64,000 nt of DNA from JAFGOM01 sp964605795 (GTDB lineage: Archaea > Halobacteriota > Methanomicrobia > Methanomicrobiales > Methanospirillaceae), in assembly GCA_964605795.1 (NCBI GenBank), contig CAZSDZ010000004.1, positions 1 through 64,000 on the forward strand. Direction: 5' to 3'. The position numbers and the translations under genes were made by a program. The number at the start of each line of letters is the position of its first letter. The first letter of the stretch is position 1. Of the stretch, positions 1 through 8,035 are shown one piece after another. The notes beneath the pieces were generated by a model. It had not been told where the DNA came from. It ran no database searches and worked only from the letters and a program-made list of their open reading frames with translations.

Positions 1-184
1 GAGCAGCAGTTCCCTCTTTCAATGTCAAAACGCCTCTATTTGTAAAGACAACCTCAATTTGTCCAACAACGACATCAGCTGACTTTAGTACTGGTGCAAC
101 AGAAGAAAAATAGGATTCAGCTTCTTCAGGCATTTGAAGAGCGATGTCTCCTACTGCTAGCATTGTCAATGCTTCATTTGTCAT
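1..184 (-). CDS. CapA-family poly-gamma-glutamate synthesis-like protein (partial)
   Basis: Only the first 61 codons are in the window; the rest runs off the left edge. The start is ATG at 184. The N-terminus contains the phrase LAVGDIALQMPEEAESYF followed by VAPVLKSADVVVGQIE, which matches the metallophosphatase-like fold of CapA proteins, where the early Asp of GDI is a metal ligand. CapA relatives are linked to capsule or poly-gamma-glutamate assembly, but archaeal members are mostly uncharacterised. The local sequence is visibly more AT-rich than the rest of the window. The gene follows the tail of a peptide-binding protein on the same strand, suggesting a former transporter-CapA operon. 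Function is inferred from family resemblance of a short fragment only. Confidence 0.6.
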   Translation of the reverse strand, partial: MTNEALTMLAVGDIALQMPEEAESYFSSVAPVLKSADVVVGQIEVVFTNRGVLTLKEGTAA

Positions 185-235
185 ATATTTGAATACCTCT
201 AATGGGCCGTAAAGCCGTCTTTCAGAAAAACTTAA

Positions 236-469
236 TTATTTATCCAGCCAGCATTCTTCCGGTGTCCAGAAAGATGCATCTGCGCTTGACAAAACCCCAT
301 GATTCTTAACGTAAGGTTGATTTACTGCCATATCTGTTCTGGTATAGATGGGAATCATCATGCAGTACTTATCAAACATTATTTGCATTAAATCCTGAGA
401 TATTTTTTGCTTCGAATCCAAATCAGAAGCAATTACAGCTTTCTGCACATTCTGTACATACTCATCTGG
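236..469 (-). pseudogene. C-terminal remnant of a peptide/nickel ABC transporter solute-binding protein
   Basis: About 77 codons remain, ending at a TAA. They read like the C-terminal end of a family 5 extracellular solute-binding protein: a run similar to QDLMQIMFDKYCMMIPIYTR, then VLSSADASFWTPEECWLDK. The bulk of such a protein (normally over 500 residues) is missing. The frame stays open further upstream only because it crosses into the neighbouring chemoreceptor gene in another frame, so no proper N-terminus, signal peptide or start exists. The join lies in a 13-bp tandem repeat shared with the end of the chemoreceptor. The fragment probably has no function; it marks a deletion or rearrangement. 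Confidence 0.65.
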
Positions 470-482
470 CATACTCATCTGA
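457..482. repeat. 13-bp tandem repeat at a gene-fusion junction
   Basis: CATACTCATCTGG (457-469) is followed directly by CATACTCATCTGA (470-482). On the minus strand one copy encodes DEYA at the end of the chemoreceptor and the other encodes DEYV in the solute-binding remnant. A short repeat placed exactly at the join of two truncated genes is what recombination through microhomology would leave. Confidence 0.75.
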
Positions 483-2306
483 TACCGCCATCGCTTCTTC
501 GAGTGGTGCATGAAATGCATCCAGTGTTCCATTCACTTCCCTGATAATTATCTGGTAATCACCAAGATGCGTATCAGGGTCAGCCCGGGTTTTAAGGTTC
601 CCGCTGATGGCTGCCTGTGCCAGTTCACGGGTATCTTTTACCAGAGCAGTAATATTATCAATACAGGTCCTGGTATCTGTCTTGACTGCCTGCAGGGGAT
701 CATTGTCATTGATATGTGGCACCTTCGTCAGATCTCCTTTGGCAATGGCAGAGAGACATTCCGATACCTCCTGTGCACTCTGAGACAGGCGCTTCTCATT
801 CTCCTGAATGGATTCCATCAGTGCCGAGATCTCGGTGATATCATTGTAGATGATAAAAAGATTCTTCAGTTCTCCGTCTGAATCAAAAAAGGGGATATTG
901 TACCGTTCAACAACATGGGTACCGGTTGACGAGACAAAGGTTGATTCACCTTTTTTCATCTTCTTCTCAGCGATTGCGTCGGTTATGGTACTGCCGGTAT
1001 CACTCTTATACGTGAGAAGATTCTTCTCGCGGAAGTCACGGAATGACATCGTGAGCAGGGTATCCATCGGCATTCCGACAAGAGAACAGAAGGCATTATT
1101 TGCATGCAGGATCTGGAGATTGGGATCGAGAATGACCTGTGCGACATGATTATTCTCAAATAATGACTGGTATAGTCGTGCTTCCTCGATACGGTTCTCA
1201 AGTTCAGTTACTTCATTGTAGATGATGTACCATCTCTTCAGGTTTCCCTTCTTGTCATAGAACGGGATGACGTACCGGTCTACGATATGGGTTCCGTTTG
1301 AAGCGATCCATGCGGCATGTGCGGTTACCGGTTTTTTCAGTTCGAGGGCATCTGAGATACCCTGTCCCCGGTCAAAGAGGTACTCAAGCATCCGTTTCCC
1401 TTTAAAGTCCCGGAAATCCATCTTCATGAGACGTTCACGGGGATAGGCAACGATGGTGCAGAATGCATCATTGAGATCAAGGATGCGAAACTCTTCATCC
1501 AGCACCACCTGTGCGACCTGGCTCTTCTCAAACAGAGCATGATACAGGGAGACTTCTTCAAGCCGGTTCTCGATCTCCGTGGTCTCGTTATAGGTGATGT
1601 ACCATCGTGATAACTCTCCTTCCTCATCATAGAACGGAATAATCGTCCGGTCAACGATATGCATACCGTTTGAAGCGATCCATGCGGTGTGGGCGGTTAC
1701 GGGTTTTTTTGTTTGGATAGCGTCATCGATACTCTGTCCTTCATCATACAGGTACTCAAGCATCCGTTTCCCTTTAAAGTCCCGGAAATCCATGTTCATG
1801 AGATGTTTGCGGGGGTAGCCAACGATTGTACAGAATGTATCGTTCAGATCGAGGATGGTAAAATTCTTATCAAGAACGACCTGTGCGACCTGGCTCTTCT
1901 CAAACATGGCACGATAGAGTTTTGCATCATCCAGTTGCCTGACAATGCCGGTCACATCACTATACTGTACAAAGATATCCGAGAGCTCACCTTCCTTGTC
2001 GTACCAGGGAACCACTTCCCTTCGCACATTGAACCGTCCGGCTGATGACTGGATGATCGCCTTGTCTGAGGCAGGTTCTTTTTTCAAAAGAGCAGTTGCA
2101 ACCGAATCAGAACTCTGGTATAAAACCTTGATTGTACCGTCCTGTTCAAGCGAAGCGATGCTTTTATCCTTTATTTTATCTGGTTCGAGGCCAAAAAGGG
2201 AGCAGAATGCATTATTTGCATACTGTATCTTCTTCTCAGGATCCAGGATAACCTGACCGTTTGCATTCGTTTCAGAGAAATATTTGAATAAGACATCCCC
2301 GATCAT
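462..2306 (-). CDS. Four-PAS chemoreceptor lacking its methyl-accepting signalling domain
   Basis: The 614-residue product has four PAS domains in tandem (roughly residues 5-120, 130-245, 255-370 and 380-490). A HAMP-like linker follows (around 500-600, with AKGDLTKVP and ISGNLKTRAD). It then ends abruptly at VSDEYAR, where methanogen chemoreceptors normally continue into a long methyl-accepting coiled coil. No membrane segment is visible, so it would be a cytoplasmic sensor. PAS2 and PAS3 are close copies, sharing MDFRDFKGKRMLEYL. I chose ATG 2306 rather than the upstream TTG at 2330 because a TATA-like element near 2343 predicts transcription starting downstream of that TTG. Without the signalling tip it probably cannot contact CheA; it is best seen as a truncated gene. 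Confidence 0.7.
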   Translation of the reverse strand: MIGDVLFKYFSETNANGQVILDPEKKIQYANNAFCSLFGLEPDKIKDKSIASLEQDGTIKVLYQSSDSVATALLKKEPASDKAIIQSSAGRFNVRREVVPWYDKEGELSDIFVQYSDVTGIVRQLDDAKLYRAMFEKSQVAQVVLDKNFTILDLNDTFCTIVGYPRKHLMNMDFRDFKGKRMLEYLYDEGQSIDDAIQTKKPVTAHTAWIASNGMHIVDRTIIPFYDEEGELSRWYITYNETTEIENRLEEVSLYHALFEKSQVAQVVLDEEFRILDLNDAFCTIVAYPRERLMKMDFRDFKGKRMLEYLFDRGQGISDALELKKPVTAHAAWIASNGTHIVDRYVIPFYDKKGNLKRWYIIYNEVTELENRIEEARLYQSLFENNHVAQVILDPNLQILHANNAFCSLVGMPMDTLLTMSFRDFREKNLLTYKSDTGSTITDAIAEKKMKKGESTFVSSTGTHVVERYNIPFFDSDGELKNLFIIYNDITEISALMESIQENEKRLSQSAQEVSECLSAIAKGDLTKVPHINDNDPLQAVKTDTRTCIDNITALVKDTRELAQAAISGNLKTRADPDTHLGDYQIIIREVNGTLDAFHAPLEEAMAVSDEYAR

Positions 2307-2337
2307 AAAATCACACGAATTATATGACAATGTAAGA

Positions 2338-2349
2338 GTATAAATAGCT
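2338..2349 (-). promoter_or_regulatory. TATA box for the PAS-domain gene
   Basis: On the minus strand this reads AGCTATTTATAC, a good archaeal TATA element. A start about 25 bp downstream (near 2318) would give a leader of only about a dozen bases before ATG 2306. This supports the shorter start. Confidence 0.45.
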
Positions 2350-2485
2350 ATTTTCGGGCTATCAGCATAAAAGAGATCAGCAGAAGACGATTCCGGCAGA
2401 AAATGAATCGGTAAATTCTGCTTTTGCCGGTTCTTTATTTTTTTTTCAATACCTTTTTATGATCCTGATGATAACATTATTGTCC

Positions 2486-2566
2486 ATGTCTTATAATAAG
2501 GCAGTTTCTGGAGACGTCGCAGATTCGTGTTCTGCGGCAGGTCGCTTTCTTTGTCGACCGAAGTAA
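2486..2566 (+). CDS. Possible 26-codon leader ORF ahead of leuA
   Basis: ATG at 2486 opens a 26-codon frame that ends at TAA 2564-2566, two bases before the first residues of the LeuA reading frame, which lies in a different frame. T-rich TATA-like sequence around 2453-2462 would place a transcript start near 2480-2487, so this ORF could be translated from a leaderless message. Either it is a real leader peptide, or it is the displaced N-terminus of leuA after a frameshift. The peptide has no leucine-codon run that would suggest classical attenuation; its codons encode MSYNKAVSGD and then SCSAAGRFLCRPK. Low confidence. Confidence 0.25.
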   Translation: MSYNKAVSGDVADSCSAAGRFLCRPK

Positions 2567-2567
2567 C

Positions 2568-4067
2568 GTAGCTAAAAAAATTACTGTTTTCGATACCACG
2601 CTCCGTGACGGAGAACAGACACCTGGTGTCTCATTCACCCTTGATGAGAAGATATCCATTGCCCACCAGCTGGCAGATATCGGGGTCGGCGTTATTGAGG
2701 CCGGATTTCCTGCGTCATCACAGGATGAGTTTGATACAATACGGTCCATCGCATCTGAGGGAATAGGTGCCTCTGTCTGTGGACTGGCCCGGTCCGTTCG
2801 TTCTGATGTAGACCGGTGTATTGACGCCGGTGTTGATATCGTTCATGTCTTTATCCCGACATCTGATATCCAGCGTATCCACACCATCAAGAAAACCCCG
2901 GAAGAGGTTCTCGAGATAACCAGTGATATTGTCAGTTATACCCGTGACCATGTTGATGCCATCGTATTCTCTGCCATGGACGCGACACGAACCGATCCGT
3001 CGTTTCTGGTTGCAGTCAACCAGGCAGCGGTCAATGCAGGTGCAACGATAATAAACGTACCTGATACGGTGGGGATTGCAACTCCGAGTTCTATGAAGGC
3101 ACTGATCCGGATGCTTGCCCCTGAGATCGATGCCACGATTGATGTTCATTGCCACAATGATTTTGGCATGGCCACGGCAAACACCATCGCGGCAGTCGAG
3201 GGAGGTGCGACAGAGGTCCAGGTTACCGTAAACGGAATCGGGGAACGTGCAGGAAATGCAGACCTGGCCTGTACCGTGATGGCGCTTACCTCCATTTACG
3301 GCTGTGATACCGGGATAGTAACCGAGCGGCTGGTCGAGACATCTCACCTGATATCCCGATACTCGGGCATATCGGTATCTCCCAGTTACCCGGTAGTTGG
3401 CTCATTTGCCTTCTCCCATGAGAGCGGCATTCACTCCCAGGGTGTCATCGAACACTCGAGCACCTTTGAACCCGGTATCATGACCCCTGAGATGGTTGGT
3501 CATCGCCGGCGGTTTAAACTGGGCAAGCATGTCGGCAGACACGCAGTCCGCGAGATGCTTGAACAGGTCCAGATCCGTCCCACCGATGAACAAATCGATG
3601 AGATCGTCGTTCGAATCAAGAATATTGCTGCTAAGGGCAGGAAAGTTGAGGAGAACGATCTGTATGCCGTTGCCGAGTCGGTTATGGGGATAGAGTCCTC
3701 CGAGACACACGTAATCCTTGATGATATCGCGATTATGACCGGCAATCATCTCATCCCTACAGCAACCGTTCGGGCCTTTATCGAAGGGAAAGAACGTGTC
3801 TGTTGTATGACCGGAGCAGGTCCGGTCGATGCAGCAATGAAAGCATTGATAGGCATCCTGCCGAATGAAGCAGAATTAAAAGAGTTCTCGATATCAGCAA
3901 TTTCCGGTGGCAGCGATGCTATCGGTCATGTTACCATTGCGATAGAGGATGAAAAGGGCAGAATCTTTGATGCAGGAGCATCAGGTGAAGATATCGTACT
4001 GGCCTCGGTTGAGGCAATGATACATGCATTGAATATGGTATACCGACATGGCAAAAACAATCGTTGA
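2568..4067 (+). CDS. leuA: 2-isopropylmalate synthase family protein (start unresolved)
   Basis: The enzyme condenses acetyl-CoA with a 2-oxoacid, the first committed step of leucine synthesis. The frame carries the family hallmarks: FDTTLRDGEQTPGVSF near the N-terminus, VHCHNDFGMATANT (metal-binding His-x-His), and VNGIGERAGNADL. The C-terminal third (from about VILDDIAIMTG) is the LeuA regulatory dimer domain, which the shorter homocitrate synthase AksA lacks. The three genes that follow complete a leuACDB operon, favouring LeuA over AksA; citramalate synthase remains possible. The frame is open from 2475, but there is no ATG, GTG or TTG before Met at 2976, which is well inside the catalytic domain. 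The listed start is therefore only the first likely residue of the conserved domain. A non-standard start, a frameshift or a sequence error must be considered. Confidence 0.8.
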   Translation, partial: VAKKITVFDTTLRDGEQTPGVSFTLDEKISIAHQLADIGVGVIEAGFPASSQDEFDTIRSIASEGIGASVCGLARSVRSDVDRCIDAGVDIVHVFIPTSDIQRIHTIKKTPEEVLEITSDIVSYTRDHVDAIVFSAMDATRTDPSFLVAVNQAAVNAGATIINVPDTVGIATPSSMKALIRMLAPEIDATIDVHCHNDFGMATANTIAAVEGGATEVQVTVNGIGERAGNADLACTVMALTSIYGCDTGIVTERLVETSHLISRYSGISVSPSYPVVGSFAFSHESGIHSQGVIEHSSTFEPGIMTPEMVGHRRRFKLGKHVGRHAVREMLEQVQIRPTDEQIDEIVVRIKNIAAKGRKVEENDLYAVAESVMGIESSETHVILDDIAIMTGNHLIPTATVRAFIEGKERVCCMTGAGPVDAAMKALIGILPNEAELKEFSISAISGGSDAIGHVTIAIEDEKGRIFDAGASGEDIVLASVEAMIHALNMVYRHGKNNR

Positions 4068-5301
4068 GAAGATCTTCTCAGAACAATGCGGCAGGGATAT
4101 CTCTGCAGGTGATGTAGTGATGGCACCGGTTTCAGGAGCGATGCTCCATGATATCACCGGTCCGCTGGCAATCGATAAGTTCTACGAGATGGGTGGAGAT
4201 CGCGTATTTGATCCTGCAAAGGTCATCATGATGTTTGATCACCAGGCTCCGGCAGACTCACTGGATGCAGCTGAGAACCAGAAAAAGATGCGTATCTTTG
4301 CAAAGGAGCAGGGGATATATAATTATGATATTAAGGAAGGAGTCTGCCACCAGGTGACCATGGAGAAAGGGAGGGTCAGCCCTGGCGATATTGTCGTTGG
4401 TGGTGACTCCCATACCTGCACCTATGGTGCTGCAGGAGCTTTTGCCACCGGTATCGGCTCGACCGATCTCGGGTTTGTTCTCAGGTTCGGCTGCCTGTAT
4501 TTCAGGGTTCCGGAGACCATCAGGGCCGAGGTTTCAGGCAGTTTTTCAGACCTGGTAGGACCAAAGGATCTCATCCTGAAGATGACCGGGGATATCGGGG
4601 CAGATGGTGCAACCTACCGGGCAATTGAGTTTTCCGGTGAGACGATTGAGAGGATGGGTATGGCAGGCCGGATGACCTGCTGTAACATGGCGATAGAGAT
4701 GGGTGCAAAGGCAGGGCTGGTTCCCCCTGATGCAGTCACCCGGAGATGGTGTGAGGAGTATACATCCTGCACCTGGAAAGAGTTACACAGTGATCCCGGG
4801 GCAGCATATCACTCGACCCGTTCGTATGATGTATCTGACCTTGTGCCACAGGTCGCAGTTCCCCATAACGTGGATCATGTGGTTGATGTCACCGCTGTTG
4901 CCGGGACTCCGGTTGACCAGGTGTTTATCGGGAGCTGTACCAACGGCAGGTACGAGGATCTCGTGGAGGCTGCACAGGTTCTTAAGTACCGTTCGTTCTC
5001 GAGTGATGTCAGGGTATTAGTCATCCCTGCATCACGAACCGAGTACTTAAAAGCACTTCGGGCAGGGATCATCGAGCGGTTCGTTGAGGCCGGTGCTCTT
5101 GTTGAGGCACCCTGCTGTGGTCCCTGCATGGGTGGCTCATTTGGGTTGATAGCTGCAGGAGAAGTCTCTTTTGCAACATCGAACCGCAACTTCAAGGGCA
5201 GGCAGGGGAGTACCCAGGGCGAGGTATACCTGGGTTCTCCGGCAACAGCCGCAGCAACAGCGATAACCGGGAAAATTACGGATCCACGGGAGGTGGCGTG
5301 A
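4048..5301 (+). CDS. leuC: 3-isopropylmalate dehydratase large subunit
   Basis: This is the catalytic Fe-S subunit of isopropylmalate isomerase, which moves the hydroxyl group of 2-isopropylmalate by dehydration and rehydration. At 417 residues it is the usual archaeal size. GGDSHTCTYGAAGAFATGIG holds the substrate-binding Ser/His region. FIGSCTNGR and CCGPCMGG supply the cysteines for the [4Fe-4S] cluster. It starts 20 bp inside the end of leuA, so the two are translationally linked. The small subunit follows with a one-base overlap. The same enzyme family serves homoaconitase (coenzyme B synthesis) in methanogens; the operon context makes the leucine role more likely. Confidence 0.88.
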   Translation: MAKTIVEKIFSEQCGRDISAGDVVMAPVSGAMLHDITGPLAIDKFYEMGGDRVFDPAKVIMMFDHQAPADSLDAAENQKKMRIFAKEQGIYNYDIKEGVCHQVTMEKGRVSPGDIVVGGDSHTCTYGAAGAFATGIGSTDLGFVLRFGCLYFRVPETIRAEVSGSFSDLVGPKDLILKMTGDIGADGATYRAIEFSGETIERMGMAGRMTCCNMAIEMGAKAGLVPPDAVTRRWCEEYTSCTWKELHSDPGAAYHSTRSYDVSDLVPQVAVPHNVDHVVDVTAVAGTPVDQVFIGSCTNGRYEDLVEAAQVLKYRSFSSDVRVLVIPASRTEYLKALRAGIIERFVEAGALVEAPCCGPCMGGSFGLIAAGEVSFATSNRNFKGRQGSTQGEVYLGSPATAAATAITGKITDPREVA

Positions 5302-5789
5302 TGAGAGTGTGGCGTTTTGGTGATGATATCGATACTGATGCCATCATCCCGGGACGGTTCCTTACCATTAATGATCCTGCAGAACTGGCTAAACATGCAT
5401 TTGAAGGGACAGATGATGCATTTGCACGGGAAGTATCAGCAGGTGATATTATTGTCGCCGGACGGAATTTCGGGTGCGGTTCCTCACGGGAACATGCCCC
5501 CCTCGCGTTAAAGGGAGCCGGTATTGGAATGGTCGTAGCAAAGTCGTTTGCACGAATCTTTTACCGGAACAGTATCAATGTAGGTCTTCTGCCGGTTATC
5601 TGTCCCGATGCCGACTCTATCGGGGACAAAGACAGCATTGTTCCCAACCTGGCCGGGGGATACCTGGAAGCATCAGGGAAGCAGTTACCGATTGAACCGG
5701 TCCCTGAATTCTTAAAAAAGATCATCGATGCCGGTGGTCTCGTCAGCTATGCAAACCAGTTACACGGAGAGGATATATGTACAAGGTAG
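5301..5789 (+). CDS. leuD: 3-isopropylmalate dehydratase small subunit
   Basis: This 162-residue swivelling domain pairs with the large subunit encoded just upstream. It shows the signature GRNFGCGSSREHAPLAL. I take ATG 5301 rather than GTG 5298 because AGGTGG at 5291-5295 sits at the right distance, and TGATG couples it to leuC. The substrate-recognition loop reads GRFLTI. The YLRT-type loop with arginine, described for the homoaconitase small subunit of Methanocaldococcus, is not present, which mildly supports isopropylmalate as substrate. Confidence 0.87.
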   Translation: MRVWRFGDDIDTDAIIPGRFLTINDPAELAKHAFEGTDDAFAREVSAGDIIVAGRNFGCGSSREHAPLALKGAGIGMVVAKSFARIFYRNSINVGLLPVICPDADSIGDKDSIVPNLAGGYLEASGKQLPIEPVPEFLKKIIDAGGLVSYANQLHGEDICTR

Positions 5790-6892
5790 CGGTCATTCCC
5801 GGGGACGGCATTGGTCCTGAGATCATCGATGCCGGAAGAATGGTGCTTGATGCGGCTGGTGAGAAGTTCTCGTTTGATATCGAGTGGGAACCTTTTCCTA
5901 TCGGTGCAGACCGGTATCTCTCCACCGGCGAGCTCGTGACCGAGGATGATCTCTCGGATCTATCCCGTTTTTCATCGATTTACTTTGGTGCAATCGGAGA
6001 TGACCGGGTACAGCCAGGCATTCTTGAGAAAGGGATACTGCTCGCCATCAGGTTTGCCTTTGACCAGTATATCAACCTGCGGCCGATCCGGATGCTTGCA
6101 GGAGTAGAGACCCCGCTTGCAGGGAAAAAACCTGAAGATATCGATTTTGTCGTCGTCCGTGAGAATACAGAGGATTTCTACGTAGGAATCGGTTCCCGGT
6201 TTAAAGAGAAGCAGAAGATTAGTCTTGAGGTTCTCCGGAACCTCTACTCCGTGAAGTTCGGACTTGATATCGAGAGTGATGCCGATGAACTCGCGTACCA
6301 GATCGGTGTGGTCACACGGGAAGGATCAGAGCGGGTTATCAAATATGCCTGCGATCTCGCCATGACCCGGAAGAAGAAACTGACCTCGGTTGACAAGGCA
6401 AATGTGCTCTCTGATATCTATGGTCTCTGGAGGGATGTCTTTACCTCGACTACCCGTTCCTATCCCGGACTTACGACCGAATTTACCTATGTAGATGCGG
6501 TGACGATGTGGTTTGTCAAGAACCCTGAATGGTTTGACGTGGTGGTCACCCCGAACATGTTCGGTGATATCATTACCGACCTGGGAGCCATGATCCAGGG
6601 AGGACTCGGGCTTGCACCGGGAGGTAACATCAATCCTTCCGGAACCTCGATGTTTGAACCGATTCACGGTTCAGCTCCCAAGTACAAGGGATTGAATGTT
6701 GCAAACCCCTTTGCGACCATCTGGGCAGGTTCGATGCTTCTTGAGAACCTCGGTGAGCGGGAAGCAGCAGCAGCAGTCGTCTCAGCCATCGAGACTGCAA
6801 TCACCAGTGGTGTTGTCACAAAAGATATGGGCGGAACCGGTTCTACCAGCGGTGTCGGCCGGTTTGTGGCTGATACCATCCGTTCATCGTGA
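5777..6892 (+). CDS. leuB: 3-isopropylmalate dehydrogenase family protein
   Basis: This is an NAD-dependent decarboxylating dehydrogenase acting on the isomerised malate, the last step of the leuACDB set before transamination. It opens with VAVIPGDGIGPEIIDAG and carries the substrate-binding run INLRPIR, the RENTEDFYVGIG motif, and the metal/substrate motif VTPNMFGDIITDLGA. GSAPKYKGLNVANPFATI is the usual cofactor-region block. Its length of 371 residues is typical. It overlaps leuD by 13 bp and has a clear GGAGAGG site. The homoisocitrate dehydrogenase AksF belongs to the same family; the assignment to LeuB rests on the operon. Confidence 0.85.
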   Translation: MYKVAVIPGDGIGPEIIDAGRMVLDAAGEKFSFDIEWEPFPIGADRYLSTGELVTEDDLSDLSRFSSIYFGAIGDDRVQPGILEKGILLAIRFAFDQYINLRPIRMLAGVETPLAGKKPEDIDFVVVRENTEDFYVGIGSRFKEKQKISLEVLRNLYSVKFGLDIESDADELAYQIGVVTREGSERVIKYACDLAMTRKKKLTSVDKANVLSDIYGLWRDVFTSTTRSYPGLTTEFTYVDAVTMWFVKNPEWFDVVVTPNMFGDIITDLGAMIQGGLGLAPGGNINPSGTSMFEPIHGSAPKYKGLNVANPFATIWAGSMLLENLGEREAAAAVVSAIETAITSGVVTKDMGGTGSTSGVGRFVADTIRSS

Positions 6893-6902
6893 GATCCCGT
6901 CT

Positions 6903-6922
6903 CTTTTTTGTTCTCTTTTTTT
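6903..6922 (+). terminator. Oligo-T terminator after leuB
   Basis: Two runs of T (6904-6909 and 6915-6922) follow the leuB stop within 30 bp. Archaeal termination commonly uses such runs without a hairpin. Confidence 0.55.
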
Positions 6923-6971
6923 ACACGCAACCGTTACGTGAGCGCTCTTGTTCTGATTCAGAAAAAATAGA

Positions 6972-7056
6972 CGCTGAGGGGGAGATTTGAACTCCCGAGG
7001 GGCAAAGCCCCACAGGATTTCCAGTCCTGCGCCCTACCAGACTAGACTACCTCAGC
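6972..7056 (-). tRNA. tRNA-Ser (anticodon GGA)
   Basis: The acceptor GCTGAGG pairs with CCTCAGC. The anticodon arm is CAGGA-CTGGAAA-TCCTG, giving anticodon GGA. The long variable arm (GGGGC-TTT-GCCCC) is diagnostic of serine tRNA. The T arm is GGGAG-TTCAAAT-CTCCC and the discriminator is G. The 3' CCA is not encoded. Confidence 0.95.
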
Positions 7057-7102
7057 ATGTGCCTTATGGTATTGGAAACCAAGACCTTTAATGGTATGCC
7101 AG

Positions 7103-8023
7103 TTACGAAGAATCAGGGCGATCTCTTTTCGTTCTTCCCCACATCCTGGGATATGTCCCGGGGTTCATAAAGACAATCCCGGGGCGGGCAACGATCCCGT
7201 GATCCCCGGGTTTATATCGTGATGAGCTGATGGTCGTCTTCCCGATACAGATGATCCTGCCATCGGTCGTGTTCATCGCAACCGTATCGCCCATCTGGGT
7301 ATCATCACAGGATACAACCCCGGTTCCGGCGAGTGCAGCACCATGGCAGAGTGCATCAACCGCACTGTCTTTTATGACAATCCCGGGGAGATGGGATGTA
7401 ACTGTCTCTATGGAAAGAATCATTTTTTCTATCTGGTCTGCATCCCCTTCCCGGGCACGAATAACTGCCTCCTGCAGTTCATACAGACTGTGTGCCTCAG
7501 ATTCGGGAAAGAGGCCTGACCGGATCCGTCGCAGCTCCTGCATGTGTGCACCGGTCCCGAGGTACAGGCCGATATGATGACAAAGCGATCTGATGTAGGT
7601 GCCTGAATCACAGGCGACAAAAAAAAGGACATCCCGCCCGTCGCGGTCGAGGATCCGGAGATCACTGATCTCCCGGATCCGTAAGTTTCGTTTCACCGCA
7701 CTCCTCTTTGGGGGACGCTGATAAATCTTCCCGGTAAAATAGATGACAGCGTTTTGTAGTTCCTCATCGGTCACATCATGATGGAGTCGCAGCAGGCAGA
7801 CATACTCCTTGTCATCAAGGTGTAACACTTCGGTCAGCCTGACCGCTTTTCCAAGGAGAACAACCAGAACGCCGGACACCTGGGGGTCAAGGGTTCCCGT
7901 ATGCCCGACTGAAGAGATGCCAAGCAGATCACGGACCCAGGCGGCGACCTGGTGACTTGAAGGTCCCCGTGGTTTGTCAATGATTACAATTCCGCCTTTT
8001 AGCGGGATGGGTATTTCACTCAT
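7103..8023 (-). CDS. cbf5: Cbf5/TruB-type tRNA and rRNA pseudouridine synthase
   Basis: This is the catalytic subunit of archaeal H/ACA ribonucleoproteins; it converts uridine to pseudouridine at guide-RNA-selected sites. The catalytic Asp lies in GHTGTLDPQVSG (about residue 46), followed by the KEYVCLLRLH and RPPKRSAVKRNLR motifs. The last 80 or so residues (IVIKDSAVDALCHGAALAGTGVV, ending PGIVFMNPG) form a PUA RNA-binding domain. ATG 8023 follows a GGTCAGGTG ribosome site; GTG 8026 is a weaker alternative. In many Euryarchaeota cbf5 sits at the end of the spc ribosomal cluster, but here it is far from it and paired with hemD. Confidence 0.92.
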   Translation of the reverse strand: MSEIPIPLKGGIVIIDKPRGPSSHQVAAWVRDLLGISSVGHTGTLDPQVSGVLVVLLGKAVRLTEVLHLDDKEYVCLLRLHHDVTDEELQNAVIYFTGKIYQRPPKRSAVKRNLRIREISDLRILDRDGRDVLFFVACDSGTYIRSLCHHIGLYLGTGAHMQELRRIRSGLFPESEAHSLYELQEAVIRAREGDADQIEKMILSIETVTSHLPGIVIKDSAVDALCHGAALAGTGVVSCDDTQMGDTVAMNTTDGRIICIGKTTISSSRYKPGDHGIVARPGIVFMNPGTYPRMWGRTKRDRPDSS

Positions 8024-8035
8024 CACCTGACCTTC

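Noticed and set aside
2718..3347. 209-codon antisense ORF inside leuA
   Set aside because: Reverse-frame shadow of a clearly coding region with conserved LeuA motifs.
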